This document shows, piece after piece, positions 32,722 through 42,866 of a DNA stretch of 64,000 nt. The DNA is from Clostridiales bacterium (GTDB lineage Bacteria; Bacillota; Clostridia; Oscillospirales; Acutalibacteraceae). The notes below the pieces were generated by a model. The model made no database searches. It was not told where the DNA came from and saw nothing but the letters and a program-made list of their open reading frames with translations. Made by a program: the position numbers and the translations under genes. The DNA lies in assembly GCA_024690965.1 (NCBI GenBank), contig JAILOG010000001.1, positions 1-64,000 on the forward strand. The letters are read 5' to 3'. The stretch's first letter is position 1; each line of letters opens with the position of its first letter.

Positions 32722-34092
32722 TCACCTGTTGTCAAAATTGCTGTCAAGCATTCTCGCCATAGCTTCAAGACAAATTTGAGCGTGAAGCATAAGCTTGTCC
32801 ACACTCATACATTCGTTGCTGTTGTGCAAACGGCAGTCATCCTCGGGAAAAACAGGTCCGAATGCAACTCCGTTTCCGCCGAGAGCGCGTGCATATGTTC
32901 CGCCGCCGGTCGAATAAAGCGTTGCAGGTGTGCCCGTTGCCGCTTTATATGCTTTTTTGAGCAGCTGTACAACAGGTGCGCCTTCAGGAACATTAAGCGG
33001 AAGCATATGGTCAAGCACCTCTACCGAAAGTCCTTCTCTGTTGGCGCACGTTTGTATTTTGTTTATTATCCTTACGGGATCTGATGTTACCGGATATCTT
33101 ATATCGAGCGTAACATAGGCTTCGTTTGTATTAATTTCAAGTTTCCCCACATTAAGTGTCAAAACTCCGGATTTATCCCTGTTTGCTATGCCAAGGTATT
33201 TGCCCCTGAGGTCAGAGCCTATATAGTTATCAACAAACTCGCAAAGGTTGCCAAGTATTCTGCTTGAAAAGCAAGAGCAAAGCAAGGAAACAAGGTTTGT
33301 GGCAGCGTTGAGCCCCTTATCCGGTTCTGCGGCGTGAGCCGCTTTGCCCTTGGATGTGACCTTTATGCCGTCTATCGTGTAGTCAAAGTCAAAACAATTG
33401 GGTTTAGCGTCGGCAAGGCGCTGCATCTGGTGATCGTCGTTTTCGGTACATTCAAGTATCGCTACCGCTTTATCGGGAACGCTGTTTACTGCGGTGCCGC
33501 CTTTAAGCTCGGTTATTACCGTGCCGTTGTGGGTAGGGTCGGATACTTTAAGCTGTAATATGCCCTTTTCGGTTGCGCATATACCGTAATCGGAGTCGGG
33601 AGTAAAGCTCATATCGGGCAGACGCTCGTGTTCAAAATAGACATTCATATCCTCCTGCCCTATTTCTTCAGATGTTCCGAGAATAACTCTCAGTTTTCTG
33701 TCTCCTATTATGCCTTCGTCTTTAAGTGCCTTAAGGCAATACAAGGCTACCACGGCGGCGCCCTTGTCGTCAGCAACTCCCCTGCCGTAAAGCACGCCGT
33801 CTTTTTCGGTCATCTGAAAAGGAGGGTATTTCCAGTCGCCGCCCACGGGAACAACGTCAAGGTGAGCCAAAACTCCGCAAAGAGCCTCTCCCTCACCGTA
33901 TTCTATATGTCCCGCTATGTCATCTATATTTTTTGTTGTAAAGCCCATTTTTTCGGCTTTTTCGAGCATAACGTTCAGCGCCTTCGCGGGAAGCTCACTG
34001 CCTTCTGACGATACTGATTCTATGCCGATAAGCTCCGATAAATCGGCAAGAATATCTTTTTTATAGTTTAATATTTTTTCACCAAACCCCAT
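32722..34092 (-). CDS. pepV: PepV-type M20 dipeptidase
   Basis: 456 residues from ATG 34092, behind AAGGAGAGG that lies in the last codons of the upstream gene. Motifs: 'VLAHLDVVPVGGDWKYPPF', 'GRGVADDKGAAVVALYCLKA', 'GTSEEIGQEDMNVYF' and the late zinc ligand region 'FPEDDCRLHNSNECMSV'. The length and lid domain match PepV. It cleaves dipeptides in the cytoplasm. Confidence 0.92.
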   Translation of the reverse strand: MGFGEKILNYKKDILADLSELIGIESVSSEGSELPAKALNVMLEKAEKMGFTTKNIDDIAGHIEYGEGEALCGVLAHLDVVPVGGDWKYPPFQMTEKDGVLYGRGVADDKGAAVVALYCLKALKDEGIIGDRKLRVILGTSEEIGQEDMNVYFEHERLPDMSFTPDSDYGICATEKGILQLKVSDPTHNGTVITELKGGTAVNSVPDKAVAILECTENDDHQMQRLADAKPNCFDFDYTIDGIKVTSKGKAAHAAEPDKGLNAATNLVSLLCSCFSSRILGNLCEFVDNYIGSDLRGKYLGIANRDKSGVLTLNVGKLEINTNEAYVTLDIRYPVTSDPVRIINKIQTCANREGLSVEVLDHMLPLNVPEGAPVVQLLKKAYKAATGTPATLYSTGGGTYARALGGNGVAFGPVFPEDDCRLHNSNECMSVDKLMLHAQICLEAMARMLDSNFDNR

Positions 34093-34093
34093 A

Positions 34094-36706
34094 TTAAACC
34101 TCTCCTTCCGGGTATAAATTGTCTGTATCATTATTATCTTCGGTATTTGTATCATCTGACTCTATGGCAGGAGTTTCGCTGACATTATCCTCTGAGCTGC
34201 CGTAATCGTCTTCAAGAGAATCTTCAACATCGACTATATCAATATCCGGCGAAACATAATCTTCGTCATGTTTTTTAGAGTCAATATACATTATGTTGTC
34301 ATCAATAAATTCGTTAAACGGTCGGGCTTGGGGTTCTTTACTGCCCTTCAGCTTTCCTCGGCGCGCACAAATAATAAGGTAAATTATAAACAGCACCGCA
34401 GATATAAGTGTTATGACAAACCCCGTTTTTAAACCCGGAGTTCTGTATTTAAATATTATATCGCTTATTTTACCCTTAGGCACTCTTACAGCCATAAAGC
34501 CGATGTTGGCTTTTACTATTTCCGCATATTCACCGTTTACATACGCAGACCAGCCTTTTTCGTAAGGTACGCTGAAAAACACAAGCCTGTCCTGTTTATT
34601 ATCCAGGGTTATTTGCGCCTTAAAGCCGTTGTTAAAATATTCAAACTTTGAGCAAGCATTCTTTTTCAGCGTATCGCAGTCGCTGAAATAAGATGCTTTG
34701 TTATATGTAAAATCGTTTTGGTTTGATGTCTTCTTTACGATATCCGAATACTTTACTATGTCCTCGCTTGAGAGCACCATAGCCTTTAAAAGCAACAAAT
34801 GTCTGTTGTCTTTGTAGCTGTTTTCGTATTCTTCCTCTGTCATAAATGTGTCGTAATAAAAGCCGTAAGGAACATAATATTCGTTTTCATATTGGGTAAA
34901 TCCGTTTACTGTTCCTGTCATTTTCCAACCCGGCATTTTCATTTCGCCGTTTTCTTTGTCCTCAAAGAACTTATCATCATAGTTGCAGTCAAACAAATAT
35001 TTGCACGAAAGCAAGCCTCTTAAGCCGTAATATTTCGTCTCGGGACGCGAACCCACGGTTCGCTCAACACCAACGGAATTGTAAAAGTCCATTACAGAAC
35101 CGGGCACGATACTGTGAAATGCCTGTATTGTAGGTATTTGCCAATACATACCCATATTGTCCATACTTTCATAAAAATCCGAACGCACAGACATAATATC
35201 ATCTATTTTAAGCTCTTCGCCGTTGTTAAGGGCATACGGTATAACAAAATTATGCGTATCGTAACTATGTGTTGTTCCCAAGAACAATATATAACCCGAA
35301 TAAATCACGCAAACAGCACTTGCAAGCGCCGTAACGCGGCGTATTTTTTTGGCATCGCGCCTCAGAATATTAACACAAACTGCGGTAAGTCCTATACCTA
35401 TTAAGGCTATCGCGCAATACGCCCAAAATCTCTCAGGGAATTTCTCTAAGCCTATCGTCCAGCTGCCGTCCTCATCTTTCTGCGGTATAATGCCTATGGC
35501 AAGAGTAATAACAATTGTAATTGACGCGCTCCAAGTTATCGCGCGTTTCCAGTTTACCCTTTCATCTTCAAGAGCTTTAACCGTGGCAAGCGAGAACACA
35601 AGAGTGAGCATATAGAACCATCTCGCGTAATAGGTTAGATTAAACAGTTGAAAAGCGCAGTTTAATCCCGGTACAAACGCGAACAAAAGCAATAGTGATA
35701 TAAGCTTTTTCAGACGGTTACGTGTGTGCATTTGCATAAAACCAAATACACCGCACATACCGAACATAGGTATGTATGCCGCAACAGATGCCCATTTTGC
35801 GTTAGAATCAGGCGTAAAGTTAGGTCTTGCGGGAATATCGGGTGGGAAGAAAAAGCTTTGGATAATGTGCATATATCTTTGAGCGTTTACAAAAAGAAGC
35901 GATTCATATCCGTACGGCGGATTATTTACGCGTGAATTTTGCGTTACCGCCAAAATGCTCGGAACAAGCAAAACCGCTGTCATCGCAAGTCCGATAACGC
36001 ACTCTGCCGCCATAATCACAAATTCTTTAAATCTAAATTTATAATCCCTGCACAAAAGGCACATTATCCAGTATATGATTACAAAAATTACCTGTCCGCA
36101 GAAAAAATAATAATTCATAAAGCAAGAGGCGAAAACAGTGAGCGCAAGCAAACCTCTTCTTTTTTCGAACATATATTCGTCTACGGCATATAAAAGCAAC
36201 GGAAATACTATTATAGCTTCGTGAAAATGATTAAAGAACACATTATATACCGAAAAGCCCGAAAAAGCGTATAGTATTCCGCCTAAAACGGCATAATCTT
36301 TGTTTTTCAGATATCTGTTTATGTAAACATAGCCCGCCCATGCGGCACACGCAAATTTAAGTATAAGCAGGGGTCCCATAAGTCTCGGGACGAATTTGCT
36401 TGGAAACAGCATAGTAAGCCAAAAAAACGGGCTTCCCAAATTATAGAATGAATAGCTGCCTATTGTGTTGGCGCCTAAATCCGTTGTATTGCTCCAAAAG
36501 AATTTTCCACTCCAAATATCATCGTGTATCATTTGATAAAACGGTATTTGCTGAACGTTAAAATCTCCGTAATATAAAAAATATCCTTTGTTGAGCACAA
36601 TAAACGGGATAAATACAATTCCCGCAAGCAAAAGTCCCAACAAAAATGTCTTTAGGGCATAATTTTTCTTTTTAATATTCGCAAGCGTGGTTGTATAATT
36701 TTTCAT
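34094..36706 (-). CDS. yfhO: YfhO-family membrane protein
   Basis: 870 residues from ATG 36706 with AAGAGG upstream, inside the end of the YgiQ gene. Twelve or so membrane helices begin at about residue 20; early loops have 'GYFLYYGDFNVQQIPFYQMI' and 'GSYSFYNLGSPFFWLTMLFP', characteristic of YfhO. The large outside domain contains 'MPGWKMTGTVNGFTQYENEY' and 'PYEKGWSAYVNGEYAEIVKA', also typical. The acidic cytoplasmic tail (Asp/Glu-rich, about 90 residues) is unusual. YfhO helps glycosylate lipoteichoic acid in Bacillus; here the acceptor is unknown, but the neighbouring tar and glycosyltransferase genes fit wall polymer work. Confidence 0.88.
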   Translation of the reverse strand: MKNYTTTLANIKKKNYALKTFLLGLLLAGIVFIPFIVLNKGYFLYYGDFNVQQIPFYQMIHDDIWSGKFFWSNTTDLGANTIGSYSFYNLGSPFFWLTMLFPSKFVPRLMGPLLILKFACAAWAGYVYINRYLKNKDYAVLGGILYAFSGFSVYNVFFNHFHEAIIVFPLLLYAVDEYMFEKRRGLLALTVFASCFMNYYFFCGQVIFVIIYWIMCLLCRDYKFRFKEFVIMAAECVIGLAMTAVLLVPSILAVTQNSRVNNPPYGYESLLFVNAQRYMHIIQSFFFPPDIPARPNFTPDSNAKWASVAAYIPMFGMCGVFGFMQMHTRNRLKKLISLLLLFAFVPGLNCAFQLFNLTYYARWFYMLTLVFSLATVKALEDERVNWKRAITWSASITIVITLAIGIIPQKDEDGSWTIGLEKFPERFWAYCAIALIGIGLTAVCVNILRRDAKKIRRVTALASAVCVIYSGYILFLGTTHSYDTHNFVIPYALNNGEELKIDDIMSVRSDFYESMDNMGMYWQIPTIQAFHSIVPGSVMDFYNSVGVERTVGSRPETKYYGLRGLLSCKYLFDCNYDDKFFEDKENGEMKMPGWKMTGTVNGFTQYENEYYVPYGFYYDTFMTEEEYENSYKDNRHLLLLKAMVLSSEDIVKYSDIVKKTSNQNDFTYNKASYFSDCDTLKKNACSKFEYFNNGFKAQITLDNKQDRLVFFSVPYEKGWSAYVNGEYAEIVKANIGFMAVRVPKGKISDIIFKYRTPGLKTGFVITLISAVLFIIYLIICARRGKLKGSKEPQARPFNEFIDDNIMYIDSKKHDEDYVSPDIDIVDVEDSLEDDYGSSEDNVSETPAIESDDTNTEDNNDTDNLYPEGEV

Positions 36707-36708
36707 GA

Positions 36709-38595
36709 TCAAAACCTCTTATTTTTATGCTTGGCAGGCTTGTTTGTTTTGTTTGAGTGTTTTAAGTTGACTGATTTTTTCTGTACGTTTTTTCCCGTAC
36801 TTGAATACATTGGCGTGACAAGGCAGTTTTTTCCTGTTCCTATCAGATCTTTTCTGCCTGCCAGTGTCAAGGCTTTTATTACAAGCGGCTTGTTTTCGGG
36901 TACAAAATACTGAAGCAAAGCCCTTTGCATAGCCTTTTCCTCCGCTGTTTTAGGAACGTATACTTCTTTCATTGTGTAGGGGTCAAGTCCTGTGTAAAAC
37001 ATACAGGTAGATATCGTACCCGGAGTTGGATAAAAGTCCTGCACCTGCTCAGGGTGTATATTACCCTTTTTCAAAAACAACGCAAGCTCAACTGCCTCTT
37101 TTAGGGTTGAACCCGGGTGGCTCGACATAAGATAAGGTATTAAATACTGCTTTTTGCCTTGCTTTCCCGTTAATTTATAAAATTCATCCGAAAAGCGTTT
37201 ATAAACTTCTATATGAGGTTTTCCCATCCTGTCGAGTACGACCGCGGAGCAATGCTCGGGGGCTACTTTAAGCTGACCGCTTATGTGATATTTTACAAGT
37301 TCTTCAAAAAAGGTTTTATCCTCGTCCTCTACCAAATAATCAAACCGTATTCCGCTTCTTATGAAAACCTTTTTCACACCCGGCACCGCTCTTGCTTTTC
37401 TGAGGATGCTGAGATACTCTTCGTGATTTACCTGCAAATTGGGACACGGTTGCGGCGCAAGGCATTTACGGTCTTTACAAAGACCGAGTTTTTTTTGTTT
37501 TTCGCAAGATGGAAGTCTGAAATTTGCTGTCGGTCCGCCTATATCGTGTATGTATCCTTTAAATCGCGGATTTTTTGTAAGCTTTTTGACTTCTTCAATA
37601 ACAGACTCTTCGCTACGACATGTTACCGCTCTGCCCTGATGATAAGCTATTGAGCAAAAGTTGCATCCGCCGAAACATCCGCGGTTGTGGGTTATCGAAA
37701 ACTCCACCTCTTCTATTCCCTTTACGCCGCCGAGCTTTTCATACATAGGGTGATATGTTCTTTCATACGGCAAGGAATACACCCAGTCGAGCTCACTTTG
37801 GGTAAGCGGCGGCATTGGAGGATTTTGCACCACTATCATATTCCCGTGACGCTGAATAACAGGCTTTCCGTTTATTGCGTCCTGATTTTGCATTTGCTTT
37901 TTGCAGGCAACGGCATATTCCTTTTTTGAGTTGCAAACCTGCTCATAAGAAGGACACTCCGCAGCGCCGCCGGGTATATATTCGTGTGTTGGAACTGCAT
38001 AGCATATACCGCGCATATCACGCATATCTTCGGGCTTTTCGCCGTTTGCCAGCCTTTGCGCAAGCTGTATCATTTGGTTTTCACCCATACCGAAGGTGAG
38101 TAGATCAGCCTTGCTTTCCAAAAGAATAGACGGACGCACCTTATCGTCCCAATAATCGTAATGCGCAAAACGTCTGAGAGACGCCTCCAAACCGCCTATT
38201 AATACAATGCTGTCGGGAAACAGCCTTTTCACAATATTTGAATATACGATAACGGCTCTGTCAGGACGTTTTCCCGGCTTATTGCCTGCGGTGTACACAT
38301 CGTTGCTGCGCTTTCTTTTAGCCGCTGTATAGTGGGATACCATGCTGTCTATATTGCCGGAAGTTATGAGAAATCCAAGTTTGGGCTTGCCGAAGCTTAA
38401 AAAGTCTTTGTCGCTTTTCCAATCAGGCTGAGAAAGGATAACTACCTTAAAACCTTTGGCTTCTAAAACACGTGAAATTATAGACACACCAAAGCTGGGA
38501 TGATCTACATAGCTGTCGCCTGTAATGTAAATAAAATCAGGCTGTTGCCAGCCTAAAGCCAGCATTTCTTCTTTGTTAACAGGCAAAAAGCTCAT
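36709..38595 (-). CDS. ygiQ: YgiQ-family radical SAM protein
   Basis: 628 residues from ATG 38595 behind AAGGGG. The radical SAM cluster is 'HNRGCFGGCNFCSIAYHQGR' (CxxxCxxC) at about 305-320, preceded by the YgiQ N-terminal domain ('FIYITGDSYVDHPSFGVSII'). The C-terminal part has 'APEHCSAVVLDRMGKP' and 'PEQVQDFYPTPGTISTCMFY', which are typical. The tail is Lys-rich. Substrate unknown in the family. Confidence 0.93.
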   Translation of the reverse strand: MSFLPVNKEEMLALGWQQPDFIYITGDSYVDHPSFGVSIISRVLEAKGFKVVILSQPDWKSDKDFLSFGKPKLGFLITSGNIDSMVSHYTAAKRKRSNDVYTAGNKPGKRPDRAVIVYSNIVKRLFPDSIVLIGGLEASLRRFAHYDYWDDKVRPSILLESKADLLTFGMGENQMIQLAQRLANGEKPEDMRDMRGICYAVPTHEYIPGGAAECPSYEQVCNSKKEYAVACKKQMQNQDAINGKPVIQRHGNMIVVQNPPMPPLTQSELDWVYSLPYERTYHPMYEKLGGVKGIEEVEFSITHNRGCFGGCNFCSIAYHQGRAVTCRSEESVIEEVKKLTKNPRFKGYIHDIGGPTANFRLPSCEKQKKLGLCKDRKCLAPQPCPNLQVNHEEYLSILRKARAVPGVKKVFIRSGIRFDYLVEDEDKTFFEELVKYHISGQLKVAPEHCSAVVLDRMGKPHIEVYKRFSDEFYKLTGKQGKKQYLIPYLMSSHPGSTLKEAVELALFLKKGNIHPEQVQDFYPTPGTISTCMFYTGLDPYTMKEVYVPKTAEEKAMQRALLQYFVPENKPLVIKALTLAGRKDLIGTGKNCLVTPMYSSTGKNVQKKSVNLKHSNKTNKPAKHKNKRF

Positions 38596-38620
38596 AGTAT
38601 CACCCCTTATCTTTGAAATA

Positions 38621-41335
38621 TTAACCTATGTTTCCCGTACGCTCAAGCCACTGCTGATATGTCATAAGGACTTTTCGTTTCTTGGATCCCTCGTGCGGAC
38701 CTACTATACCCATATCTTCCAAATCATCAACAAGTCTGCCTGCACGGGCATAACCTACTTTCAGTCTCCGCTGTAAAAGACTCACACTTGCTTCTCCCGC
38801 TTCAACAACGCATTTTATGGCGTCTTCCGTAAGCGGGTCTGTGTCTGAATCGGAATCCGCAAAGGCGTCTGAGCCTTTTTTGTCACCGCTGAGCGGTTTT
38901 TCGGCTATCTGGTCTATTTGTTCTATAACATCTTCGTTATATTCGGCTTTACTTTGATTCTTGATAAATTCAGTAATATTCTCAATTTCTTCGTCCGAGG
39001 CAAAGCCGCCCTGAACTCTAACGGGCTTTGAAACTCCCACAGGGCTGCAAAGCATATCGCCTTTACCGATAAGTTTTTCTGCGCCGCCTGCGTCAAGTAT
39101 TGTTCTCGAATCTACGTTAGACGAAACCTTAAGCGCAATACGGCTTGGTATATTCGCTTTAATGACACCTGTAATAACGTCTGTTGACGGTCTTTGCGTT
39201 GCCACAACAAGATGCATCCCCGCGGCACGCGCCATTTGCGCCAAACGGAAAATAGAGTCTTCCACTTCCTTAGGCGCTGCCATCATCAAGTCGGAAAGCT
39301 CGTCTATTGCTATAACTATCTGCGGCATACGGGTAGAAGGTTGAAAATCGGGGGCTTCTTCACCGTTTTCTTCAGCCTCACGTATACGCTCGATATTATT
39401 GTTTACAAGCTTGTTGTATCCGTGAATATCTCTTACACCGCACTCGGAAAAGGCTTTGTATCTTTCAAGCATTTCATTTACTGCCCAATTTAGTGCGCCT
39501 GCCGCTTTTTTGGGGTCAGACACAACCGGTATAAGCAAATGCGGTATGCTCTTGTATTTCGAAAACTCAACCATTTTGGGGTCGATAAGTATAAGCTTAA
39601 CTTCATCGGGCTTTGCCTTGTATAAGATACTCAAAAGAATAGAGTTTACGCAAACCGATTTACCCGAACCCGTAGTACCCGCGATAAGCAAATGAGGCAG
39701 CTTTGCAAGGTCAATTGCCATTATATCACCCGATATATCTCTGCCTATTACGCAGGAAAGACGGCTTTTTGCGCCCGTGAAAGTATCAGATTCTATAAGC
39801 TCGCGCATAGATACCATACTTACCGTTTTGTTAGGTACTTCTATTCCCACCGCAGCTTTACCGGGTATGGGGGCTTCTATACGAACGCCTATTGCCGCAA
39901 GATTAAGCGCGATATCGTCTGCCAAATTGGTAATTCTGCTTATTTTTACACCTGGGGCAGGCTGTATCTCGTAGCGTGTAACAGACGGACCTCTGCAAAT
40001 GTTTACTATGCTTGCCTTAACATTAAAGCTTTCAAGCGTTCTTATAAGCTTGTCCGCGTTGTAATGCAGTTCGTCTATTATTCCCGTGTCGTCTGTTTCT
40101 CTGGCAGGGGTAAGCAGTTCCACAGGCGGAAATATGTATTCCCCGTTTTCATTTTCAGATAAAGCGTTTTGCCTTATTTCTTCACTTATAGCCTTGCCCA
40201 GAGCTGCAGTTTCCTCTGCTGTCTTTTTGTTTGACTTGGGCGTTTTGTAAATATCAATATGAACATCCGAAATATCGCCTTTTTCGTGATGGGCTCTTAC
40301 AGGCTTTACTTTTACGGTTTTGGAGTCGTGCCCCTCTTGAGAGTCAAGCTCACCCAATCCTGTGTTCGGCTCAAAGTCAACCGCAGTGTAATTTGTGCTT
40401 CCGTGAGATATGGCTTGTCTTATGTATTCATCATCGGGAAAGTCACTTTGTGAGCTGTCCTTATTGAATCCCGTATTATTATCTGTGCTAGCCGATGTAC
40501 TTTTGTGCGATAAGTTATTCATATTTGTAACGGCATATTTAAGCCTGTCCGCTTTTTCGTCAGAGTTCTTTTTATTTGCGGAGGCGCCTTCAAGGGGTAT
40601 ATCTATAACTTCATCATCAAACGATATTTGCTGAGGCGCATCAGATTCATTCTGCTGTTCCGCTTTTTCTTCACGGCGCTTTTTCGCTCGTGAGATCATC
40701 TGCTCGTTTGCGACTTTTATTTTATCTACAGGCTTTTTGAATGTGCTTGTTATGTTTGCCATTGTAATACCGCAAATAAGCATTACAAACAGCGCAAGCA
40801 AAAGCACGGATGTGATTTTTGCGCCGTTTAAGCCAAGTAACGCCCTGAGCGCAAGCCCGAGAATGTTTCCAAGCAAGCCGGTACCGAAGAAAACGTCGTT
40901 GCCGCTTGACAAATTTCCGAGCTTTTTAAAATAATCTCCGTAACCCGTGCAGTTGTTCTCCAAAAACAGATTTATTACGGTAGATAAAAACACAACAATA
41001 AGCACAGACATGACAAATTTATAGTTAAGTTTTTTATGTCCCGTTGCGGTTGTAACAGAAAGATAAATAAGCAACGCCGGCAAGGCGACGGCAAATATAC
41101 CGCCCAGCCAAAGCAAAAAGTTGTGCATAATAAACCAGAGGTTTTCTCCCCTGAAAACAATTATAAATAAAAGCAAAATTGCAAAAACAAACAAAACTAC
41201 ACCTTTTGCAGGCGAGCTTTGAATGTTTTCGCTCTTATTTTGTGAAGCGTTATTCTGTTTATTTGATGTTTTAGGCTTAGAGGACGCGCCTCCGCCTTTT
41301 TTGGACGTATTTTTCTTTTTTGGTTGCTGAGCCAA
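38621..41335 (-). CDS. ftsK: DNA translocase FtsK/SpoIIIE
   Basis: 904 residues. The start is TTG 41335 behind GAGGTG. A Lys/Ser-rich N-terminus precedes four membrane helices (about 45-200), an acidic linker, then the motor: Walker A 'GTTGSGKSVCVNSILLSIL', Walker B 'MPQIVIAIDELSDLMMAAP', 'ATQRPSTDVITGVIKANIPS' and the C-terminal gamma winged helix ('VSLLQRRLKVGYARAGRLVD') that reads orienting sequences. It pumps chromosomes at the division or sporulation septum. One domain arrangement, full length. Confidence 0.95.
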   Translation of the reverse strand: MAQQPKKKNTSKKGGGASSKPKTSNKQNNASQNKSENIQSSPAKGVVLFVFAILLLFIIVFRGENLWFIMHNFLLWLGGIFAVALPALLIYLSVTTATGHKKLNYKFVMSVLIVVFLSTVINLFLENNCTGYGDYFKKLGNLSSGNDVFFGTGLLGNILGLALRALLGLNGAKITSVLLLALFVMLICGITMANITSTFKKPVDKIKVANEQMISRAKKRREEKAEQQNESDAPQQISFDDEVIDIPLEGASANKKNSDEKADRLKYAVTNMNNLSHKSTSASTDNNTGFNKDSSQSDFPDDEYIRQAISHGSTNYTAVDFEPNTGLGELDSQEGHDSKTVKVKPVRAHHEKGDISDVHIDIYKTPKSNKKTAEETAALGKAISEEIRQNALSENENGEYIFPPVELLTPARETDDTGIIDELHYNADKLIRTLESFNVKASIVNICRGPSVTRYEIQPAPGVKISRITNLADDIALNLAAIGVRIEAPIPGKAAVGIEVPNKTVSMVSMRELIESDTFTGAKSRLSCVIGRDISGDIMAIDLAKLPHLLIAGTTGSGKSVCVNSILLSILYKAKPDEVKLILIDPKMVEFSKYKSIPHLLIPVVSDPKKAAGALNWAVNEMLERYKAFSECGVRDIHGYNKLVNNNIERIREAEENGEEAPDFQPSTRMPQIVIAIDELSDLMMAAPKEVEDSIFRLAQMARAAGMHLVVATQRPSTDVITGVIKANIPSRIALKVSSNVDSRTILDAGGAEKLIGKGDMLCSPVGVSKPVRVQGGFASDEEIENITEFIKNQSKAEYNEDVIEQIDQIAEKPLSGDKKGSDAFADSDSDTDPLTEDAIKCVVEAGEASVSLLQRRLKVGYARAGRLVDDLEDMGIVGPHEGSKKRKVLMTYQQWLERTGNIG

Positions 41336-41355
41336 TTTTTATTTCACCTCATAAC

Positions 41356-42243
41356 TTATCTCACAAAGGAGTATATAACCGTCGCCAAACCGACTGCGGC
41401 TGTGTATATGGCAAAAATGTACGTTCTGTCCTTTGAAAGCATCCATTTAAAGAGCTTTATGGCGCCTATTCCCACAACCGCCGAAACAGCTATACCCGTT
41501 AATATAGGCAAAATCCCTATTGTGCTTACGGGGTTTGATTCCGCAGATACCGCGTCCTTAAGCTCAAGAAGAGCCGCGGCGAAAATTGAAGGTATACCCA
41601 AAACAAACGAAAAATCGAGCGCGGTTTGTTTGTCAATTCCTCTCATTTGTCCTACGGCAAGCGTTGAACCCGAGCGTGAAAAGCCCGAAAGAACTGCCGC
41701 AAAGCACTGAGCGATACCCACGACCAGCGCGTCGAACGCGTTGTATCTCGTTTTTATTCTGTTGCGCGGAATATTGTATTTATTGAAAATTATACCCAAA
41801 GTTAAAAATACCGAGGTAAGAATAAGTGATGTGCCTACAAGCCACAGATAAGGTGTTGTGCCGAACGTCTCTGCCAGATCCTTTAAATTTACACCGTCGG
41901 TAAACGGCAGAGGTATAAACAGCAAAAACAGCGGAAGTAACGCAATGATAAGCATAAATATCATATTGCGGCTGTCGTTCATTTTCTTAAAAGTAAATTT
42001 GCCGGTGAATATATCTCTTATCATCGAAAAGAACTCTATAATAAGGCGGGCGATAAGCTTTCTGTAGCATATTATAACTGCCACAAGCGTGCCTATATGA
42101 AGCATAACGTTCATAAACAGATTGCTTTCAAGGTCTACACCCATAAGCGCTTTTACTATTGAAAGGTGTCCGCTGCTCGACACAGGCAAAAACTCTGTAA
42201 GTCCCTGAACAATACCAAGTATAATGGCTTCAATTACTTTCAT
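41356..42243 (-). CDS. uppP: Undecaprenyl-diphosphatase UppP (BacA)
   Basis: 295 residues, multi-pass membrane protein. Motifs: 'ILGIVQGLTEFLPVSSSGHL' near the N-terminus and 'FAAVLSGFSRSGSTLAVGQM' in the middle, the two conserved motifs of UppP. It recycles the lipid carrier used for peptidoglycan and teichoic acids, and confers bacitracin tolerance when overexpressed. It is followed 21 bases later by ftsK. Confidence 0.95.
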   Translation of the reverse strand: MKVIEAIILGIVQGLTEFLPVSSSGHLSIVKALMGVDLESNLFMNVMLHIGTLVAVIICYRKLIARLIIEFFSMIRDIFTGKFTFKKMNDSRNMIFMLIIALLPLFLLFIPLPFTDGVNLKDLAETFGTTPYLWLVGTSLILTSVFLTLGIIFNKYNIPRNRIKTRYNAFDALVVGIAQCFAAVLSGFSRSGSTLAVGQMRGIDKQTALDFSFVLGIPSIFAAALLELKDAVSAESNPVSTIGILPILTGIAVSAVVGIGAIKLFKWMLSKDRTYIFAIYTAAVGLATVIYSFVR

Positions 42244-42313
42244 TTATGTACACTCCCAAGTATAATCAGTAGATTAGTTTTAAATATATTAAAAATAATG
42301 CGGTCTGTGCGTT

Positions 42314-42784
42314 TTAAAATTTTGTATTTCTGTCCTTTAGCGATCTTTCCATTTCTCTTTTTGCGCTTTTTGCCGCCATTGCGTCTCGCTTATCGTAAAG
42401 CTTTTTACCGCGGCAAAGCCCTATTTCAAGTTTTACGCGCGAGCCTTTAAAATACATTGAAAGCGGCACAATGGAATACCCCGCCTGTTTAACGGAAGAA
42501 TAAAGCTTATTTATCTCTCTTTTGTGCATGAGCAAGCGGCGAACACGCAGAGGATCACGGTTAAAAATATTTCCCTGTTCATATGGGCTTATGTGCATAC
42601 CATTAACAAATATTTCTCCGTTTACTATTCCGCACCAACTGTCTTTTAAGTTAACGTTTCCGTTGCGAACGGACTTAACCTCTGTTCCGCAAAGCTCTAT
42701 TCCCGCTTCGTATTTCTCGTCAACAAAATAATCGTGATAAGCCTTTTTATTCTGCGCAATAATCTTTATTCCGTTATTTTCCAA
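42314..42784 (-). CDS. smpB: SsrA-binding protein SmpB
   Basis: 156 residues from TTG 42784, placed 8 bases after GAGAGG; the longer frame extends into the repeat upstream. Clear SmpB: '[20 protein letters not shown]', '[18 protein letters not shown]', '[20 protein letters not shown]', '[20 protein letters not shown]'. It carries tmRNA to stalled ribosomes. No tmRNA is seen in the window. Confidence 0.93.
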   Translation of the reverse strand: MENNGIKIIAQNKKAYHDYFVDEKYEAGIELCGTEVKSVRNGNVNLKDSWCGIVNGEIFVNGMHISPYEQGNIFNRDPLRVRRLLMHKREINKLYSSVKQAGYSIVPLSMYFKGSRVKLEIGLCRGKKLYDKRDAMAAKSAKREMERSLKDRNTKF

Positions 42785-42805
42785 TATATGCACCTCTCGG
42801 TCAAT

Positions 42806-42865
42806 AAAATCAAAAATGAGGAATGAGGAGTACACAGAAAATCATCCTAACTCCTCATTTTTGAT
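42806..42865. repeat. Long imperfect inverted repeat between recR and smpB
   Basis: AAAATCAAAAATGAGGA at the left pairs with CTCCTCATTTTTGATTTT at the right, with an ATGAGGAG sub-repeat. It may be a degenerate miniature element or a folded spacer with terminator activity in either direction. It lies just upstream of the smpB start. Confidence 0.6.
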
Positions 42866-42866
42866 T

